Below, one piece after another: positions 18,520-27,387 of a DNA stretch of 64,000 bases (positions within the stretch are counted from its first letter, which is position 1; each line of letters opens with the position of its first letter). The position numbers and the translations under genes were made by a program. A model generated the notes under the pieces. That model saw only the letters and a list, made by a program, of their open reading frames with translations. It was not told where the DNA came from and made no database searches. This DNA comes from Listeria booriae (GTDB lineage Bacteria > Bacillota > Bacilli > Lactobacillales > Listeriaceae), in contig NZ_JNFA01000024.1 in NCBI RefSeq assembly GCF_000766865.1, positions 1 to 64,000 on the forward strand, written 5' to 3'.

Positions 18520-19386
18520 GTGGGACTTTATTTAGAGTTTCCGGCGCTGGACCGCGATTTTCCGATGCGGAGTTTTACGAATGAGGGCGGAGTCATTGTT
18601 TATCCGCATTGGCATAAGGAGATTGAGCTGATTTATGTGACGCAAGGTCGGCTGAATTTGGGCGTGAATGATGTGCCGATTCAGATGGCTGAGGGCGAAA
18701 TTTATGTGATTAATGGCGGGGATGTGCATTATTTCCTGGCATCGCCGAATAGTGAACGGATTGTGCTGCAGTTTGATTTATCGGTTTTTCAAGAATTTTC
18801 ATTGACGGAAGTAGAAGGCAAACGATTGCGCGATTTGTTTTTGGAAGTCGTTCCCGCAAGTAATGATTGGGATGCGGATGTGGCGAAACGGGTTGCTGGT
18901 CTTTTGCAAGTGATTCATGAAGAGAGTTTCGCGCGCCGTGAGGGCTATCGCTATGTGGTGAAGGCGAAGCTGTATGAAATGCTGGCAGTGCTTGATCGCG
19001 AGGTTCCAAAGCAGGTGCGTGATGTGGCAGAAGATATGACGAGCAAATCGCAAGACACGTTGGAGAAATTACAGCAGATTTTTGCGTATGTGGAAGATCA
19101 TTATCAAGAAACGATTACGCTGCAACAGGTCGCGGATCATGTTGGCTTTAGTTCGTACTATTTTACGAAGCTTTTCAAGCGCAATATGGGGATTACTTTT
19201 ATGACTTTTGTGAATGATTATCGGTTAAGCAAGGCAAAATGGATATTGTTAAATGAGGAAACCCCGGTGACAGAAGTAGCTGAGCTGGCGGGTTTTAGTA
19301 GCGTGAAGACATTTCACCATGCTTTTAAACGGGCAATGGGTGTGTCGCCGCTGAAATATAGGAGGACAATATTCGGGAATAAATAA
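18520..19386 (+). CDS. AraC family transcriptional regulator
   Basis: A 288-residue regulator with an N-terminal cupin-like sensor (VIVYPHWHKEIELIYVTQGRLNLGVN) and a C-terminal double HTH (residues about 185-285: LQQVADHVGFSSYYFTKLFKRNMGITFMTF, then VTEVAELAGFSSVKTFHHAFKRAMGVSPLKYR). It begins with GTG at 18520, almost abutting the VOC stop codon; the GAGG is very close, so translation is probably coupled. It lies directly upstream of the sugar-oxidation operon, and in Listeria an AraC gene precedes the equivalent operon, so it is probably its activator with a sugar-derived ligand. Confidence 0.88.
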   Translation: MGLYLEFPALDRDFPMRSFTNEGGVIVYPHWHKEIELIYVTQGRLNLGVNDVPIQMAEGEIYVINGGDVHYFLASPNSERIVLQFDLSVFQEFSLTEVEGKRLRDLFLEVVPASNDWDADVAKRVAGLLQVIHEESFARREGYRYVVKAKLYEMLAVLDREVPKQVRDVAEDMTSKSQDTLEKLQQIFAYVEDHYQETITLQQVADHVGFSSYYFTKLFKRNMGITFMTFVNDYRLSKAKWILLNEETPVTEVAELAGFSSVKTFHHAFKRAMGVSPLKYRRTIFGNK

Positions 19387-19413
19387 GCAAGAAATTAGGA
19401 AGAAAAACCTCGG

Positions 19414-19445
19414 TTTGTTTTGTATCATGGAGATAATAAAACAAA
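19414..19445 (+). promoter_or_regulatory. Inverted repeat before the sugar-oxidation operon
   Basis: TTTGTTTT at 19414-19421 and AAAACAAA at 19438-19445 form a perfect 8-bp dyad ending next to the TGGAGG site at 19446-19451. It could be an operator or an mRNA hairpin shielding the ribosome binding site. Confidence 0.4.
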
Positions 19446-19458
19446 TGGAGGTTTTCTT

Positions 19459-20535
19459 ATGACTTTAAAAATTGGAATTATTGGTTGTGGCGGTATTGCA
19501 AATGGGAAACATATGCCGAGTTTAAAGAGTGTTGCCGAAGCAGAAATGGTAGCATTTTGTGATATTGTAGAAGAACGTGCGGTGAAAGCAAAAGCGGATT
19601 TTGGTGATGCTAATGCAAGCGTATACACGGATTATAAAGAGTTGTTGGCGGATAAAACGATTGATGTGATTCATGTTTGTACGCCAAATATTTCGCACGC
19701 AGAAATTTCAATTGCCGCGATGGAAGCTGGCAAACATGTGATGTGCGAGAAACCAATGGCGAAATCAACCGAAGAGGCACAGTCAATGATTGACGCTAGT
19801 AAGAAAACAGGCAAGAAATTAACGATTGGCTATCAAAACCGTTTCAGAAAAGATTCACAGTTCTTGCAAGAAGTATGCGCTAACAATGAGCTAGGCGAAA
19901 TTTATTACGCGAAGGCAAAAGCAATCCGTCGTCGTGCCGTGCCAACTTGGGGCGTGTTCTTAGATGAAGAAGCACAAGGCGGCGGTCCACTAATTGACAT
20001 CGGTACACACGCACTTGATTTAACGTTATGGATGATGGACAATTACAAACCGAAATACGTTGTTGGAAACGCGTATCATAAGTTATCGCAACGTGAAAAT
20101 GCTGCGAACGCTTGGGGACCTTGGGACCCTTCGAAATTTACAGTAGAGGATTCTGCATTTGGTTTTATCACGATGGAAAATGGCGCAACAATTGTGTTGG
20201 AATCAAGCTGGGCGCTTAATACACTGGATGTCGGTGAAGCAATGACGGCGCTTTGCGGGACAGAAGGCGGCGCGGATATGGAGAACGGATTGCGCATCAA
20301 CGGTGAATCACATAGCCAAATGTATGAAAAACAAATCCAGTTAGAAGCAGGCGGCGTTGATTTTTACGATGGCACTGGTGATGATCCGGCAGAACTTGAG
20401 GCACAGCAATGGATTGATAGTATTTTGAACGACACAGACCCTGTTGTAAAACCAGAGCAAGCACTTGTTGTGACGCAAATTTTAGAGGCAATTTACGAAT
20501 CTTCACAAACCGGAAAACCAGTATTTTTTAATTGA
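19459..20535 (+). CDS. Gfo/Idh/MocA family oxidoreductase
   Basis: About 358 residues. The N-terminal Rossmann domain begins IGIIGCGGIANGKHMPSL, and the family hallmark EKP appears in MCEKPMAKS; the second half carries GGGPLIDIGTHALDL, where the catalytic Asp/His of this family lie. By family it oxidises or reduces a sugar hydroxyl with NAD(P). The start at 19459 is fixed by TGGAGG seven nt upstream; the ATG at 19420 lies in the untranslated region. It heads a five-gene operon with two isomerase-like proteins, a ThuA protein and a second oxidoreductase. Confidence 0.88.
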   Translation: MTLKIGIIGCGGIANGKHMPSLKSVAEAEMVAFCDIVEERAVKAKADFGDANASVYTDYKELLADKTIDVIHVCTPNISHAEISIAAMEAGKHVMCEKPMAKSTEEAQSMIDASKKTGKKLTIGYQNRFRKDSQFLQEVCANNELGEIYYAKAKAIRRRAVPTWGVFLDEEAQGGGPLIDIGTHALDLTLWMMDNYKPKYVVGNAYHKLSQRENAANAWGPWDPSKFTVEDSAFGFITMENGATIVLESSWALNTLDVGEAMTALCGTEGGADMENGLRINGESHSQMYEKQIQLEAGGVDFYDGTGDDPAELEAQQWIDSILNDTDPVVKPEQALVVTQILEAIYESSQTGKPVFFN

Positions 20536-20549
20536 GAGGAGTCTTTAAA

Positions 20550-21287
20550 ATGGCAAAACCGATAGCGCTTCAGTTGTGGAGTGTGCAGGATGCGTGCCAG
20601 GAAGATTTCTTCGGGACGCTCGAACAAGTAGCGGAAATGGGCTATGACGGCGTGGAGTTCGCGGGATATTACGGTAAATCAGCGGCAGAACTGAGGGCGA
20701 AATTGGCGGAGCTTGGCCTAGCTGTTGCGGGTTCACATATTCCTTACGAAGATTTTCGGGACAAACTGGATGCGGTCATTGCGTTTGAGCAGGAGCTCGG
20801 TAATGAATATCTCATTTGTCCGTGGGCAGATTTTGAGACGGAGGCAGAATGGCTAGAATTCGCGAAAACATTGCGTATTATCGCCGAAAAAGTACGTGCC
20901 GCGGGACTTCATTTTGTATATCATAATCATGCACATGAATTTGAAAAGCTGGGCAATGATTATATTTTGGACGTGTTGTTGGCTGGTGTGTATGGTTTAG
21001 AAGTAGAATTGGATACTTATTGGGTGCATCATGCGGGCGTTGATGTTGTGACGTATATGCAACGTTGGGCAGATCGGATGCCACTGGTGCACTTGAAAGA
21101 TATGAAACGCGATCCGGTGGAAAGTACGGAAATCGGTAACGGCGTACTCGCTATTAAGCGCTTCGCAGAATTGGCGGAGCAAAGCGGTGTGAAATGGCTT
21201 GTAATTGAACAAGAAGCCTTCGATAAAGACCCGCTTGAAAGTGTCAAAATTGGGCTTTTAAATCTAAGAAAGCTGGTGGAAAAGTGA
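20550..21287 (+). CDS. Sugar phosphate isomerase/epimerase (xylose isomerase-like TIM barrel)
   Basis: About 245 residues. [42 protein letters not shown] and [10 protein letters not shown] are typical of the AP_endonuc_2/IolE-like family; the conserved Glu, His and Asp residues that bind metal are visible in these blocks. Members isomerise or epimerise sugars, or cleave keto-glycosides. A GAGAGGAG site precedes the ATG at 20550. It overlaps the oxidoreductase only slightly at the untranslated edge and is followed by an overlapping ThuA gene. Confidence 0.85.
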   Translation: MAKPIALQLWSVQDACQEDFFGTLEQVAEMGYDGVEFAGYYGKSAAELRAKLAELGLAVAGSHIPYEDFRDKLDAVIAFEQELGNEYLICPWADFETEAEWLEFAKTLRIIAEKVRAAGLHFVYHNHAHEFEKLGNDYILDVLLAGVYGLEVELDTYWVHHAGVDVVTYMQRWADRMPLVHLKDMKRDPVESTEIGNGVLAIKRFAELAEQSGVKWLVIEQEAFDKDPLESVKIGLLNLRKLVEK

Positions 21288-22009
21288 TGACAAAAGTAAC
21301 AGTTTGGAATGAATTTCGTCATGAGAAGGAAAGCGAAGAGGTTGCCGCGATTTACCCAGATGGGATTCACGGTCAAATCGCTAAATTCTTGACGGCATCA
21401 GGTCTTGATGTGAAAACAGCGACGCTAGATGAACCAGAACATGGACTCACAGAAGCCGTTTTGGCAGAGACAGATGTCCTTGTTTGGTGGGGTCATATGG
21501 CGCACGATGCGGTAGATGATGCCATTGTGAACCGGGTGCATAAACGAATTTTGGAAGGCATGGGTTTGGTTGTTTTGCATTCGGGTCATATGTCTAAAAT
21601 TTTCATGAAACTGATGGGCACGAGTTGTGATTTGAAGTGGCGTGAAGCGGATGAGAAGGAGCGGCTATGGGTTGTGGCGCCGAATCACCCGATTACAGAT
21701 GGCATTTCGGAATATATCGAATTGGAAAAAGAAGAAATGTATGGCGAACACTTCGATATTCCAGCTCCAGAAGAATTGATTTTCATTAGCTGGTTTGAAG
21801 GTGGGCACGTATTCCGTAGTGGCGCAACGTATAAACGCGGTAACGGCAAGATTTTCTACTTCCAGCCAGGCCACGAAACATACCCAACATACCATAACGA
21901 AGCGATTCAAAAAGTCATTACGAACGGTGTCAACTGGTGTGCGCCAACGTCTTGGACATACCCGAAATATGGAAACGCAGAAGCCCTAGAAAAGATCGGA
22001 GGAAAATAA
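21287..22009 (+). CDS. ThuA-like protein
   Basis: A 240-residue protein of the ThuA family (class I glutamine amidotransferase-like fold): [11 protein letters not shown] at the start, [24 protein letters not shown], then NHPITDGI and [18 protein letters not shown]. ThuA of rhizobia works with the dehydrogenase ThuB in oxidation of trehalose-like disaccharides to 3-keto derivatives. Its ATG overlaps the stop codon of the previous gene (TGATG), so the genes are coupled. The catalytic role of ThuA proteins is poorly defined; here the partners suggest keto-sugar handling. Confidence 0.85.
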   Translation: MTKVTVWNEFRHEKESEEVAAIYPDGIHGQIAKFLTASGLDVKTATLDEPEHGLTEAVLAETDVLVWWGHMAHDAVDDAIVNRVHKRILEGMGLVVLHSGHMSKIFMKLMGTSCDLKWREADEKERLWVVAPNHPITDGISEYIELEKEEMYGEHFDIPAPEELIFISWFEGGHVFRSGATYKRGNGKIFYFQPGHETYPTYHNEAIQKVITNGVNWCAPTSWTYPKYGNAEALEKIGGK

Positions 22010-22010
22010 G

Positions 22011-22979
22011 ATGAGATTAGGTGTTTTTACCCCATTATTTGCAAATTTAAGTTTGGAAGAAATGTTGGATAAAGTAGCAGCAGCAGGTCTTGGCGCAGTA
22101 GAAATTGGAACAGGTGGAAATCCTGGCAACCATCATTGCCCAACTGACGAACTACTTGAAAGTGAAGAAGCACGCTTAGCTTATTTGAAGAAATTTGAAG
22201 ATCGTGGCTTGATTATTAGTGCGTTTAGTTGCCATGATAATCCGATTTCGCCAGATCCAGAAGAAGCAAAAGCTTCCGATGAAATTTTGCGAAAAACGAT
22301 TCGATTGGCTTCTATGATGGGTGTTCCAGTCGTTAATACGTTCTCAGGGACAGCGGGTGACAGTGAAGATGCGAAAGCTCCAAACTGGCCAGTAGCGCCT
22401 TGGCCGAACGTATATAGCGACATCAAGAAATGGCAATGGGAAGAAAAACTGATTCCATATTGGAAAGAAATTGGTCATTTAGCAGAAGAATACGATGTCA
22501 AAATTGGTATCGAGCTTCATGGCGGTTTCTTAGTCCACACGCCACATACATTACTAGCGTTACGTGCGGCGACAAGCCCAGCAATTGGCGCGAATCTTGA
22601 CCCGAGTCATTTATGGTGGCAAGGAATTGATCCAGTTGGCGCGATTAAAATTCTCGGAAAAGAAGGAGCAATCCACCATTTCCACGCCAAAGACACGTAT
22701 TTAGATCAAGACAATATTAATCGTTACGGCTTGTTAGACATGCAGCCATATGGCGACGTACAAACACGAGCATGGACTTTCCGCTCTGTCGGATGTGGTC
22801 ATGATGTGAAAGAATGGTCCGATATGATGAGTGCACTACGCACGTACGGCTATGATTACGTTGTCAGCATTGAGCATGAAGATCCATTAATGACTATCGA
22901 CGAAGGATTCCAACGCGCCGTGACGAATTTACAAAGTATTTTAATCAAAGATGAACCGCTAGACATTTGGTGGGTCTAG
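22011..22979 (+). CDS. Sugar phosphate isomerase/epimerase, second copy
   Basis: A 322-residue TIM-barrel protein of the xylose isomerase-like family but larger than and divergent from the 20550-21287 protein. MRLGVFTPLFANLSLEEML, AVEIGTGGNPGNHHC, IGIELHGGFLVH, GANLDPSHLWWQGIDP and HFHAKDTYLD carry the Glu, Asp and His metal ligands. GATCGGAGG provides a good ribosome binding site. Having two different barrels with two dehydrogenases suggests sequential oxidation, cleavage or epimerisation and reduction of one sugar. Confidence 0.85.
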   Translation: MRLGVFTPLFANLSLEEMLDKVAAAGLGAVEIGTGGNPGNHHCPTDELLESEEARLAYLKKFEDRGLIISAFSCHDNPISPDPEEAKASDEILRKTIRLASMMGVPVVNTFSGTAGDSEDAKAPNWPVAPWPNVYSDIKKWQWEEKLIPYWKEIGHLAEEYDVKIGIELHGGFLVHTPHTLLALRAATSPAIGANLDPSHLWWQGIDPVGAIKILGKEGAIHHFHAKDTYLDQDNINRYGLLDMQPYGDVQTRAWTFRSVGCGHDVKEWSDMMSALRTYGYDYVVSIEHEDPLMTIDEGFQRAVTNLQSILIKDEPLDIWWV

Positions 22980-22995
22980 GGAAAGGTTGATAGAA

Positions 22996-24045
22996 ATGAA
23001 AAACCTGGTTATTGTTGGTTTTGGCGGTATGGGAACATATCACGTGGAGTTAGTTGGTGCAGCAGAAGGCATTACCGTTACTGGCGTGTATGACATTGCC
23101 GAAGCACGGTTACAAGTCGCTAAAGAAAAAGGCTTGCAGACTTATCCGAGTTTTGAAGCCGTTTTGGCCGATGAAGCGGTAGATGCAGTATTGATTGCAA
23201 CTCCAAACGACAGCCATAAAGACCTCGCGATTCAGGCTCTAGAAGCTGGGAAGAACGTCGTTTGCGAAAAACCGGTCACGATTACGAGCGCAGATTTAGA
23301 AGCCATTTTAGCCGTAGCAAAAAAAGAAAACAAGACATTCATGGTACACCAAAACCGTCGTTGGGACAGCGATTTCCTCATTGTCCGTGATATGGTACAA
23401 AAAGAAGCGCAAATCGGTAATGTTTTTCACGTCGAGTCCCGCGTCCAAGGCGCAAACGGTATCCCCGGTGATTGGCGTCATTTGAAAGCACAGGGCGGCG
23501 GAATGGTACTTGATTGGGGCGTTCACTTGCTGGACCAGCTTTTATTCATGACAGACAGCCGAATCAAGACTGTATCTGCAAACCTCAGTTTCATTCTCGG
23601 TGACGAGGTCGATGACGGTTTCACAAGCTTCATCACTTTTGAAAATGGCACAACAGCCTTAATCGAAGTAGGAACGACGAACTATGTGAAACTACCACGC
23701 TGGTATGTTAAAGGCACAGAAGGCACCGCGGTCATTCAAGATTGGGATTTAAGCGGCGAAATTATCGCACCAGACCGCACCGTCGCAAAAGTAGAACCAA
23801 AACCAATTCAAGCCGGTCAAGGCCTCACCAAAACAATGGCACCACCGTCCGAAGAATCCACAACAAGAAGCCCCATTGTGCAAGTAGCCCCAGACATGGC
23901 AGGTTTTTACGATAATTTTGTAGCAGTTCTAAACGGCACAGCAGAACCTATCGTCAAAAACGAAGAAGTTCACCGCGTATTGCGCCTAATTGAGGCCATT
24001 TTTGAAGCAGGTGAAGAAGGTAAAGTAGTCTATTTTAACGAATAA
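22996..24045 (+). CDS. Gfo/Idh/MocA family oxidoreductase, second copy
   Basis: About 349 residues. It has the Rossmann start NLVIVGFGGMGTYH, CEKPVTI (EKP motif) and GGGMVLDWGVHLLDQ, where the catalytic Asp and His sit. The start at 22996 has AAAGG 9 nt upstream; the TTG at 22987 is less likely. It closes the operon and is only distantly similar to the first oxidoreductase, so the two may act on different positions or in opposite directions. A hairpin terminator follows. Confidence 0.88.
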   Translation: MKNLVIVGFGGMGTYHVELVGAAEGITVTGVYDIAEARLQVAKEKGLQTYPSFEAVLADEAVDAVLIATPNDSHKDLAIQALEAGKNVVCEKPVTITSADLEAILAVAKKENKTFMVHQNRRWDSDFLIVRDMVQKEAQIGNVFHVESRVQGANGIPGDWRHLKAQGGGMVLDWGVHLLDQLLFMTDSRIKTVSANLSFILGDEVDDGFTSFITFENGTTALIEVGTTNYVKLPRWYVKGTEGTAVIQDWDLSGEIIAPDRTVAKVEPKPIQAGQGLTKTMAPPSEESTTRSPIVQVAPDMAGFYDNFVAVLNGTAEPIVKNEEVHRVLRLIEAIFEAGEEGKVVYFNE

Positions 24046-24049
24046 TAAA

Positions 24050-24092
24050 AAGGCGCTGGGAATAGCTAAATAATGGCTTATCCCGGCGCTTT
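24050..24092 (+). terminator. Terminator of the sugar-oxidation operon
   Basis: GCGCTGGGA at 24053-24061 pairs with TCCCGGCGC at 24081-24089 (one G-U pair), followed by a short T-run. Confidence 0.7.
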
Positions 24093-24150
24093 AGTGTACA
24101 ATAATGGTACATCTGGGGGATATATATTATATAGAAAGGCTAGATGTAAT

Positions 24151-25068
24151 ATGCATATATCCGTAAAACCCTTGTTGACCTTTGACGAACTAATCGAGAA
24201 AATGAAAGACCTCGGCATCCATTTTGACCGAGTAACGGAAACAGAAGCAAAAGATTTTCTTTCTAATTCCAACTATTTCTTCAAAATTGGCGCTTTCCGA
24301 AAGAATTTTCATAAAGATTTCGAGGGCAGGTATAACATTGACTTTAGGCAGTTGCAGGAGCTTGCAAGACTCGATATGAAATTAAGGTATTTGCTGCTCC
24401 AATATTGTTTGGATATCGAACACTCGATAAAAACCTACCTGTTGCGCCTGATTACAAATGACCCTGATGAAGATGGATACGACATTGTACAGCATATTTT
24501 TAGTACACAAAGAAACGCAACTGAATTCAAAAATGCGATATTTAGCAGCGTCCGATTTTATGACAAAGGCAAATTGAAATTTATCGATGGTTTTCAGAAA
24601 TACTATGAGAAGCCGCCTGTCTGGGTTGTGTTAGAAATTATGACGATGAGTAAATTAAAACCGTTTATTGTCTATTTATCTAATGCCAAGCCTAGGAATA
24701 CAAAGCTAAAAAAGATGAGGAACGGTATTAGGTATACATCGATGTTGCGAAACGAATGTGCCCATAATCGCCCAATCATCTTCAATTTAAGGAATAACAA
24801 CCATCATATAAGTAAGCCAATTTATACGAATGCCAAACGAAAAGGGTTTACCAATGAGGAAATCCAAATTTATAAAGTGGCGCAGATTTTTGCGTTAATG
24901 GACTTACACGCTTTGGTTTGTGGTGATGGAATGAGAAGGAACAGATATAAGGATTTTGTAGTTTTCAAGCAAGAATTTCAGCATGTGGAGGACTTATTTC
25001 AAGATAATAAATACATCTCTCGTTTTCAATCTGCAATCAATCGTCTAGTTGACATCTACCAAATTTAA
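24151..25068 (+). CDS. Abi_2 (AbiD/AbiF-like) abortive infection protein
   Basis: A 305-residue protein of the Abi_2 family of phage-defence proteins. Near the N-terminus it has KPLLTFDELIEKMKDLGI and FLSNSNYFFKIGAFRKNF; in the middle RLDMKLRYLLLQYCLDIEHSIKTYL; and at residues 200-205 RNECAH, the Rx4H signature of HEPN nucleases. By family it is expected to shut down translation or cleave RNA on infection. The start at 24151 has AGAAAGG 11 nt upstream. The -35 of a strong promoter lies inside its last codons (25049-25054) and drives a small RNA, so gene and RNA form a unit. It is a likely recent insert between housekeeping blocks. Confidence 0.85.
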   Translation: MHISVKPLLTFDELIEKMKDLGIHFDRVTETEAKDFLSNSNYFFKIGAFRKNFHKDFEGRYNIDFRQLQELARLDMKLRYLLLQYCLDIEHSIKTYLLRLITNDPDEDGYDIVQHIFSTQRNATEFKNAIFSSVRFYDKGKLKFIDGFQKYYEKPPVWVVLEIMTMSKLKPFIVYLSNAKPRNTKLKKMRNGIRYTSMLRNECAHNRPIIFNLRNNNHHISKPIYTNAKRKGFTNEEIQIYKVAQIFALMDLHALVCGDGMRRNRYKDFVVFKQEFQHVEDLFQDNKYISRFQSAINRLVDIYQI

Positions 25069-25077
25069 TGCTACAAT
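25049..25077 (+). promoter_or_regulatory. Near-consensus promoter inside the 3' end of the Abi_2 gene
   Basis: TTGACA at 25049-25054, 17-nt spacer, TACAAT at 25072-25077. It predicts a transcript starting about 25083-25085, just after the Abi_2 stop codon, where no ORF follows. Confidence 0.8.
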
Positions 25078-25083
25078 GGTATC

Positions 25084-25190
25084 AGATTAAGGGATGAGCG
25101 TTTTGCTATCCCGCACCACCTTTCTTATTAGTTAGGTGCTGTAGACGGAGAAGAGGTAGTTTGCTTTTATGCAGGCTATCTTTTTTCTTT
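25084..25190 (+). ncRNA. Probable structured small RNA linked to the Abi_2 gene (abiF-RNA-like)
   Basis: A stretch of about 107 nt without coding capacity, placed between a strong promoter and a strong terminator. Three stems are visible: GGGAT(G)AGC with GCTATCCC (25091-25112), GCACC with GGTGC (25113-25139), and GGTAGTTTGC with GCAGGCTATC (25155-25180, three G-U pairs), the last followed by TTTTTTCTTT. From memory, a conserved 'abiF' RNA motif has been reported beside Abi_2 genes, so this is probably a relative, with a likely guard or cofactor role for the HEPN protein. I could not test it against the covariance model. Confidence 0.75.
25155..25190 (+). terminator. Terminator of the small RNA
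   Basis: A 10-bp stem with a six-base loop (25165-25170) and a U-rich tail at 25181-25190. Confidence 0.85.
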
Positions 25191-25199
25191 GTAATGTGA

Positions 25200-25250
25200 A
25201 AAAAAAGTCTAGAAACAGCGATGAGTTCGTCGCAATTCTAGACTTTTTTT
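25200..25250. terminator. Bidirectional terminator between the RNA gene and feoB operon
   Basis: AAAAAAGTCTAGAA pairs with TTCTAGACTTTTTT, with an inner GCGA/TCGC stem; there are T-runs on both strands, so it can end transcription from either side. Confidence 0.85.
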
Positions 25251-25387
25251 TATTGTTGTGTTTCGTGATCGCAAGACTTTTCTAAGTCACAGCCGCCACA
25301 CTTGCCTTGTTTACTTTTACGAATGTATTTAACGAGCGCATAGGCCGCATAGCCAAAAATTAGTCCACCAATAATGAAATTTACCAA
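25250..25387 (-). CDS. FeoB-associated Cys-rich membrane protein
   Basis: A 45-residue protein starting with TTG at 25387, 8 nt after GGAGG. It has one membrane segment (IIGGLIFGYAAYALV) followed by a basic stretch and a cysteine-rich tail: CGGC and C in KCGGCDLEKSC. Small proteins of this type are found next to feoB in Firmicutes and are thought to assist ferrous iron uptake, for example by binding iron or an Fe-S cluster on the cytoplasmic side. It lies 14 nt after the feoB stop codon. Longer in-frame starts exist but have no binding site and would run into feoB. Confidence 0.75.
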   Translation of the reverse strand: MVNFIIGGLIFGYAAYALVKYIRKSKQGKCGGCDLEKSCDHETQQ

Positions 25388-25401
25388 ATCAAGCGCCTCC
25401 T

Positions 25402-27387
25402 TTATATGAATAATGAACCGATTTGATAGACGAGTAAGGTTATTACATATGCTGTCACGAGTGGATAAACGACTGAAAACGCCGTCCACTTAAATGACAG
25501 AACTTCTTTTCGAATGGCTGCGACCGTTGCCAAGCACGGAATGTACAGCAAAATAAACAACATAAAACAATAAGCCGAAAGTGGGGTATAATGCGTACTA
25601 ACGACAGCGGCAAGCGTACTTTCTTTCACTGAATAAATAATCGACATCGTTGAAATAATGACTTCTTTCGCCAAAAATCCCGGAATCAACGTCGCACCAG
25701 CTTGCCAAGTCCCAAAGCCGAGTGGTGCCAAAATCGGAGCAATAAAGCCACCAATCATCGCAAGGAAACTCTCACCCATCGGAACATCAATACCTGCAGG
25801 ACCTGTATAATTAAGTAACCAAATAATCACCGAACCGGCAAAAATAAATGTCCCAGCTTTGCGCAGAAATCCTTTGCCTTTCTCCCATGTGCTACGCCAC
25901 AAAGTTCGCAATGACGGCGCACGATAAGGCGGAAGCTCAATAACAAAAACCGAATTTTCCTTTTTAAGCAAAGTCACGGATAAAATTTTTGTTACGAGTA
26001 GCGCGAGAATAATGCCGATGAGATAGAAAGACAAGACGATAAGCGCCTGATTATGTGGGAAGAAAACACCTGCAAAAAGGGCGTACACCGGCAATCGTGC
26101 GGAACAAGACATAAACGGTGTCACAAGAATGGTCAATGTTCGCTCTTTCGACTCTTCAATCGACCGTGCCGCCATAATCCCAGGCACATTACAGCCAAAC
26201 CCGATAATCATCGGAATAAAAGCCTTCCCATTTAATCCAAAAAACTCCATCACTCGGTCCATTACGACAGCAATCCGCGCCATGTAACCCGAATCTTCCA
26301 ACAGCGAAATAAAGAAAAATAACACTAAAATCTGCGGAATAAAGACGAGCACACCGCCGACTCCTGCAATAATCCCGTTCACAACTAAATCAATAATAAA
26401 TTGTGAAGCGCCGATAAAGCTGAGTCCGGCAGTAACCCAATCCGATAACGTGCCGCCGAAGAAACCATCCAACATATCCGAAAGCGGCACGCCAATCCAA
26501 GTGAACGTCACCTGAAAAATCAAGTACATCACGCATAAAAATAGCGGAATCCCTAGCCAAGGATGTGTGAAAATGCGATCAAGTTTATCCGAAAGCGGCA
26601 TATTGTGTTGCTTCGTATATTCCACCGACTGCAAACACAGATCCTCGATAAAAGCCTCCCGAACCGCGTAAAAATGCTGAGATAATGGAACAGCTAATTC
26701 TGTGGCCAAACCTTCCCGAATCGCTAACGCCTCATCTAAAATACCATATTGCACTAAATACGGCTGAACGGCCTCATTTCCGCTTAAAAACTGAACGCTA
26801 AACCATCGTTTTTGTTTAGCAGGTACAAACGCAATCAATTTAGAAAAAGCAGCAATGGCATCTTCCACATGTGTACCGTAAGGCAAAACAAGCCCGCGCG
26901 CTGACGCCACCTGATCTTCTGTAATTGCCGTCAACACATCGTCTGCACCTTTGCCAGTTCTCGCAACAACAGGCAACACTGGAATGCGTAGCTTCCGCGC
27001 AATCGCAGGAATATTAATCCGCACACCACGACCAGCGGCCACATCCACCATGTTCAGTCCCATCACAACAGGCGCCCCGTATTCTAATAGCTGAACCGTC
27101 AACTGCAAATTCCGCTCAATTTGCGAGGCATCGATAATATTTAAAATCGCATCAAACGACTCTTCCAACAAAAAACGAGTCACAACCGTCTCATCACGAG
27201 AAATAGGACTCAAATCATAAATACCCGGCAAATCAATCAATTTCCCAGCATTTTTGCGAAGCGTGCCTAGTTTTTTCTCAACGGTTACACCGCTCCAATT
27301 CCCAACGGTTTCATAAGAGCCAGTGAGCGCGTTAAAAAGCGATGTTTTTCCTGTATTCGGATTTCCAAGTAAACAAATCGTTGTCAT
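25402..27387 (-). CDS. feoB: Ferrous iron transport protein B
   Basis: A 661-residue G-protein-linked membrane transporter. The N-terminal GTPase has G1 GNPNTGKTS, G3 DLPGIYDL and G4 NMVD; the helical GDI-like linker follows to about residue 260; the C-terminal part has the two Gate domains with about 8 membrane segments and the conserved GFGCNVPG in the core. It imports Fe2+ under anaerobic or iron-poor conditions. Its ATG overlaps the feoA stop codon (ATGA), so it is translationally coupled. Transcription starts upstream of feoA under probable Fur control. Confidence 0.95.
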   Translation of the reverse strand: MTTICLLGNPNTGKTSLFNALTGSYETVGNWSGVTVEKKLGTLRKNAGKLIDLPGIYDLSPISRDETVVTRFLLEESFDAILNIIDASQIERNLQLTVQLLEYGAPVVMGLNMVDVAAGRGVRINIPAIARKLRIPVLPVVARTGKGADDVLTAITEDQVASARGLVLPYGTHVEDAIAAFSKLIAFVPAKQKRWFSVQFLSGNEAVQPYLVQYGILDEALAIREGLATELAVPLSQHFYAVREAFIEDLCLQSVEYTKQHNMPLSDKLDRIFTHPWLGIPLFLCVMYLIFQVTFTWIGVPLSDMLDGFFGGTLSDWVTAGLSFIGASQFIIDLVVNGIIAGVGGVLVFIPQILVLFFFISLLEDSGYMARIAVVMDRVMEFFGLNGKAFIPMIIGFGCNVPGIMAARSIEESKERTLTILVTPFMSCSARLPVYALFAGVFFPHNQALIVLSFYLIGIILALLVTKILSVTLLKKENSVFVIELPPYRAPSLRTLWRSTWEKGKGFLRKAGTFIFAGSVIIWLLNYTGPAGIDVPMGESFLAMIGGFIAPILAPLGFGTWQAGATLIPGFLAKEVIISTMSIIYSVKESTLAAVVSTHYTPLSAYCFMLFILLYIPCLATVAAIRKEVLSFKWTAFSVVYPLVTAYVITLLVYQIGSLFI

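Noticed and set aside
24094-24110. GTAC...GTAC inverted repeat before the Abi_2 gene as an attachment site
   Set aside because: Only 4 bp arms; similarity to TACAATGG after the gene is limited to promoter-like bases.
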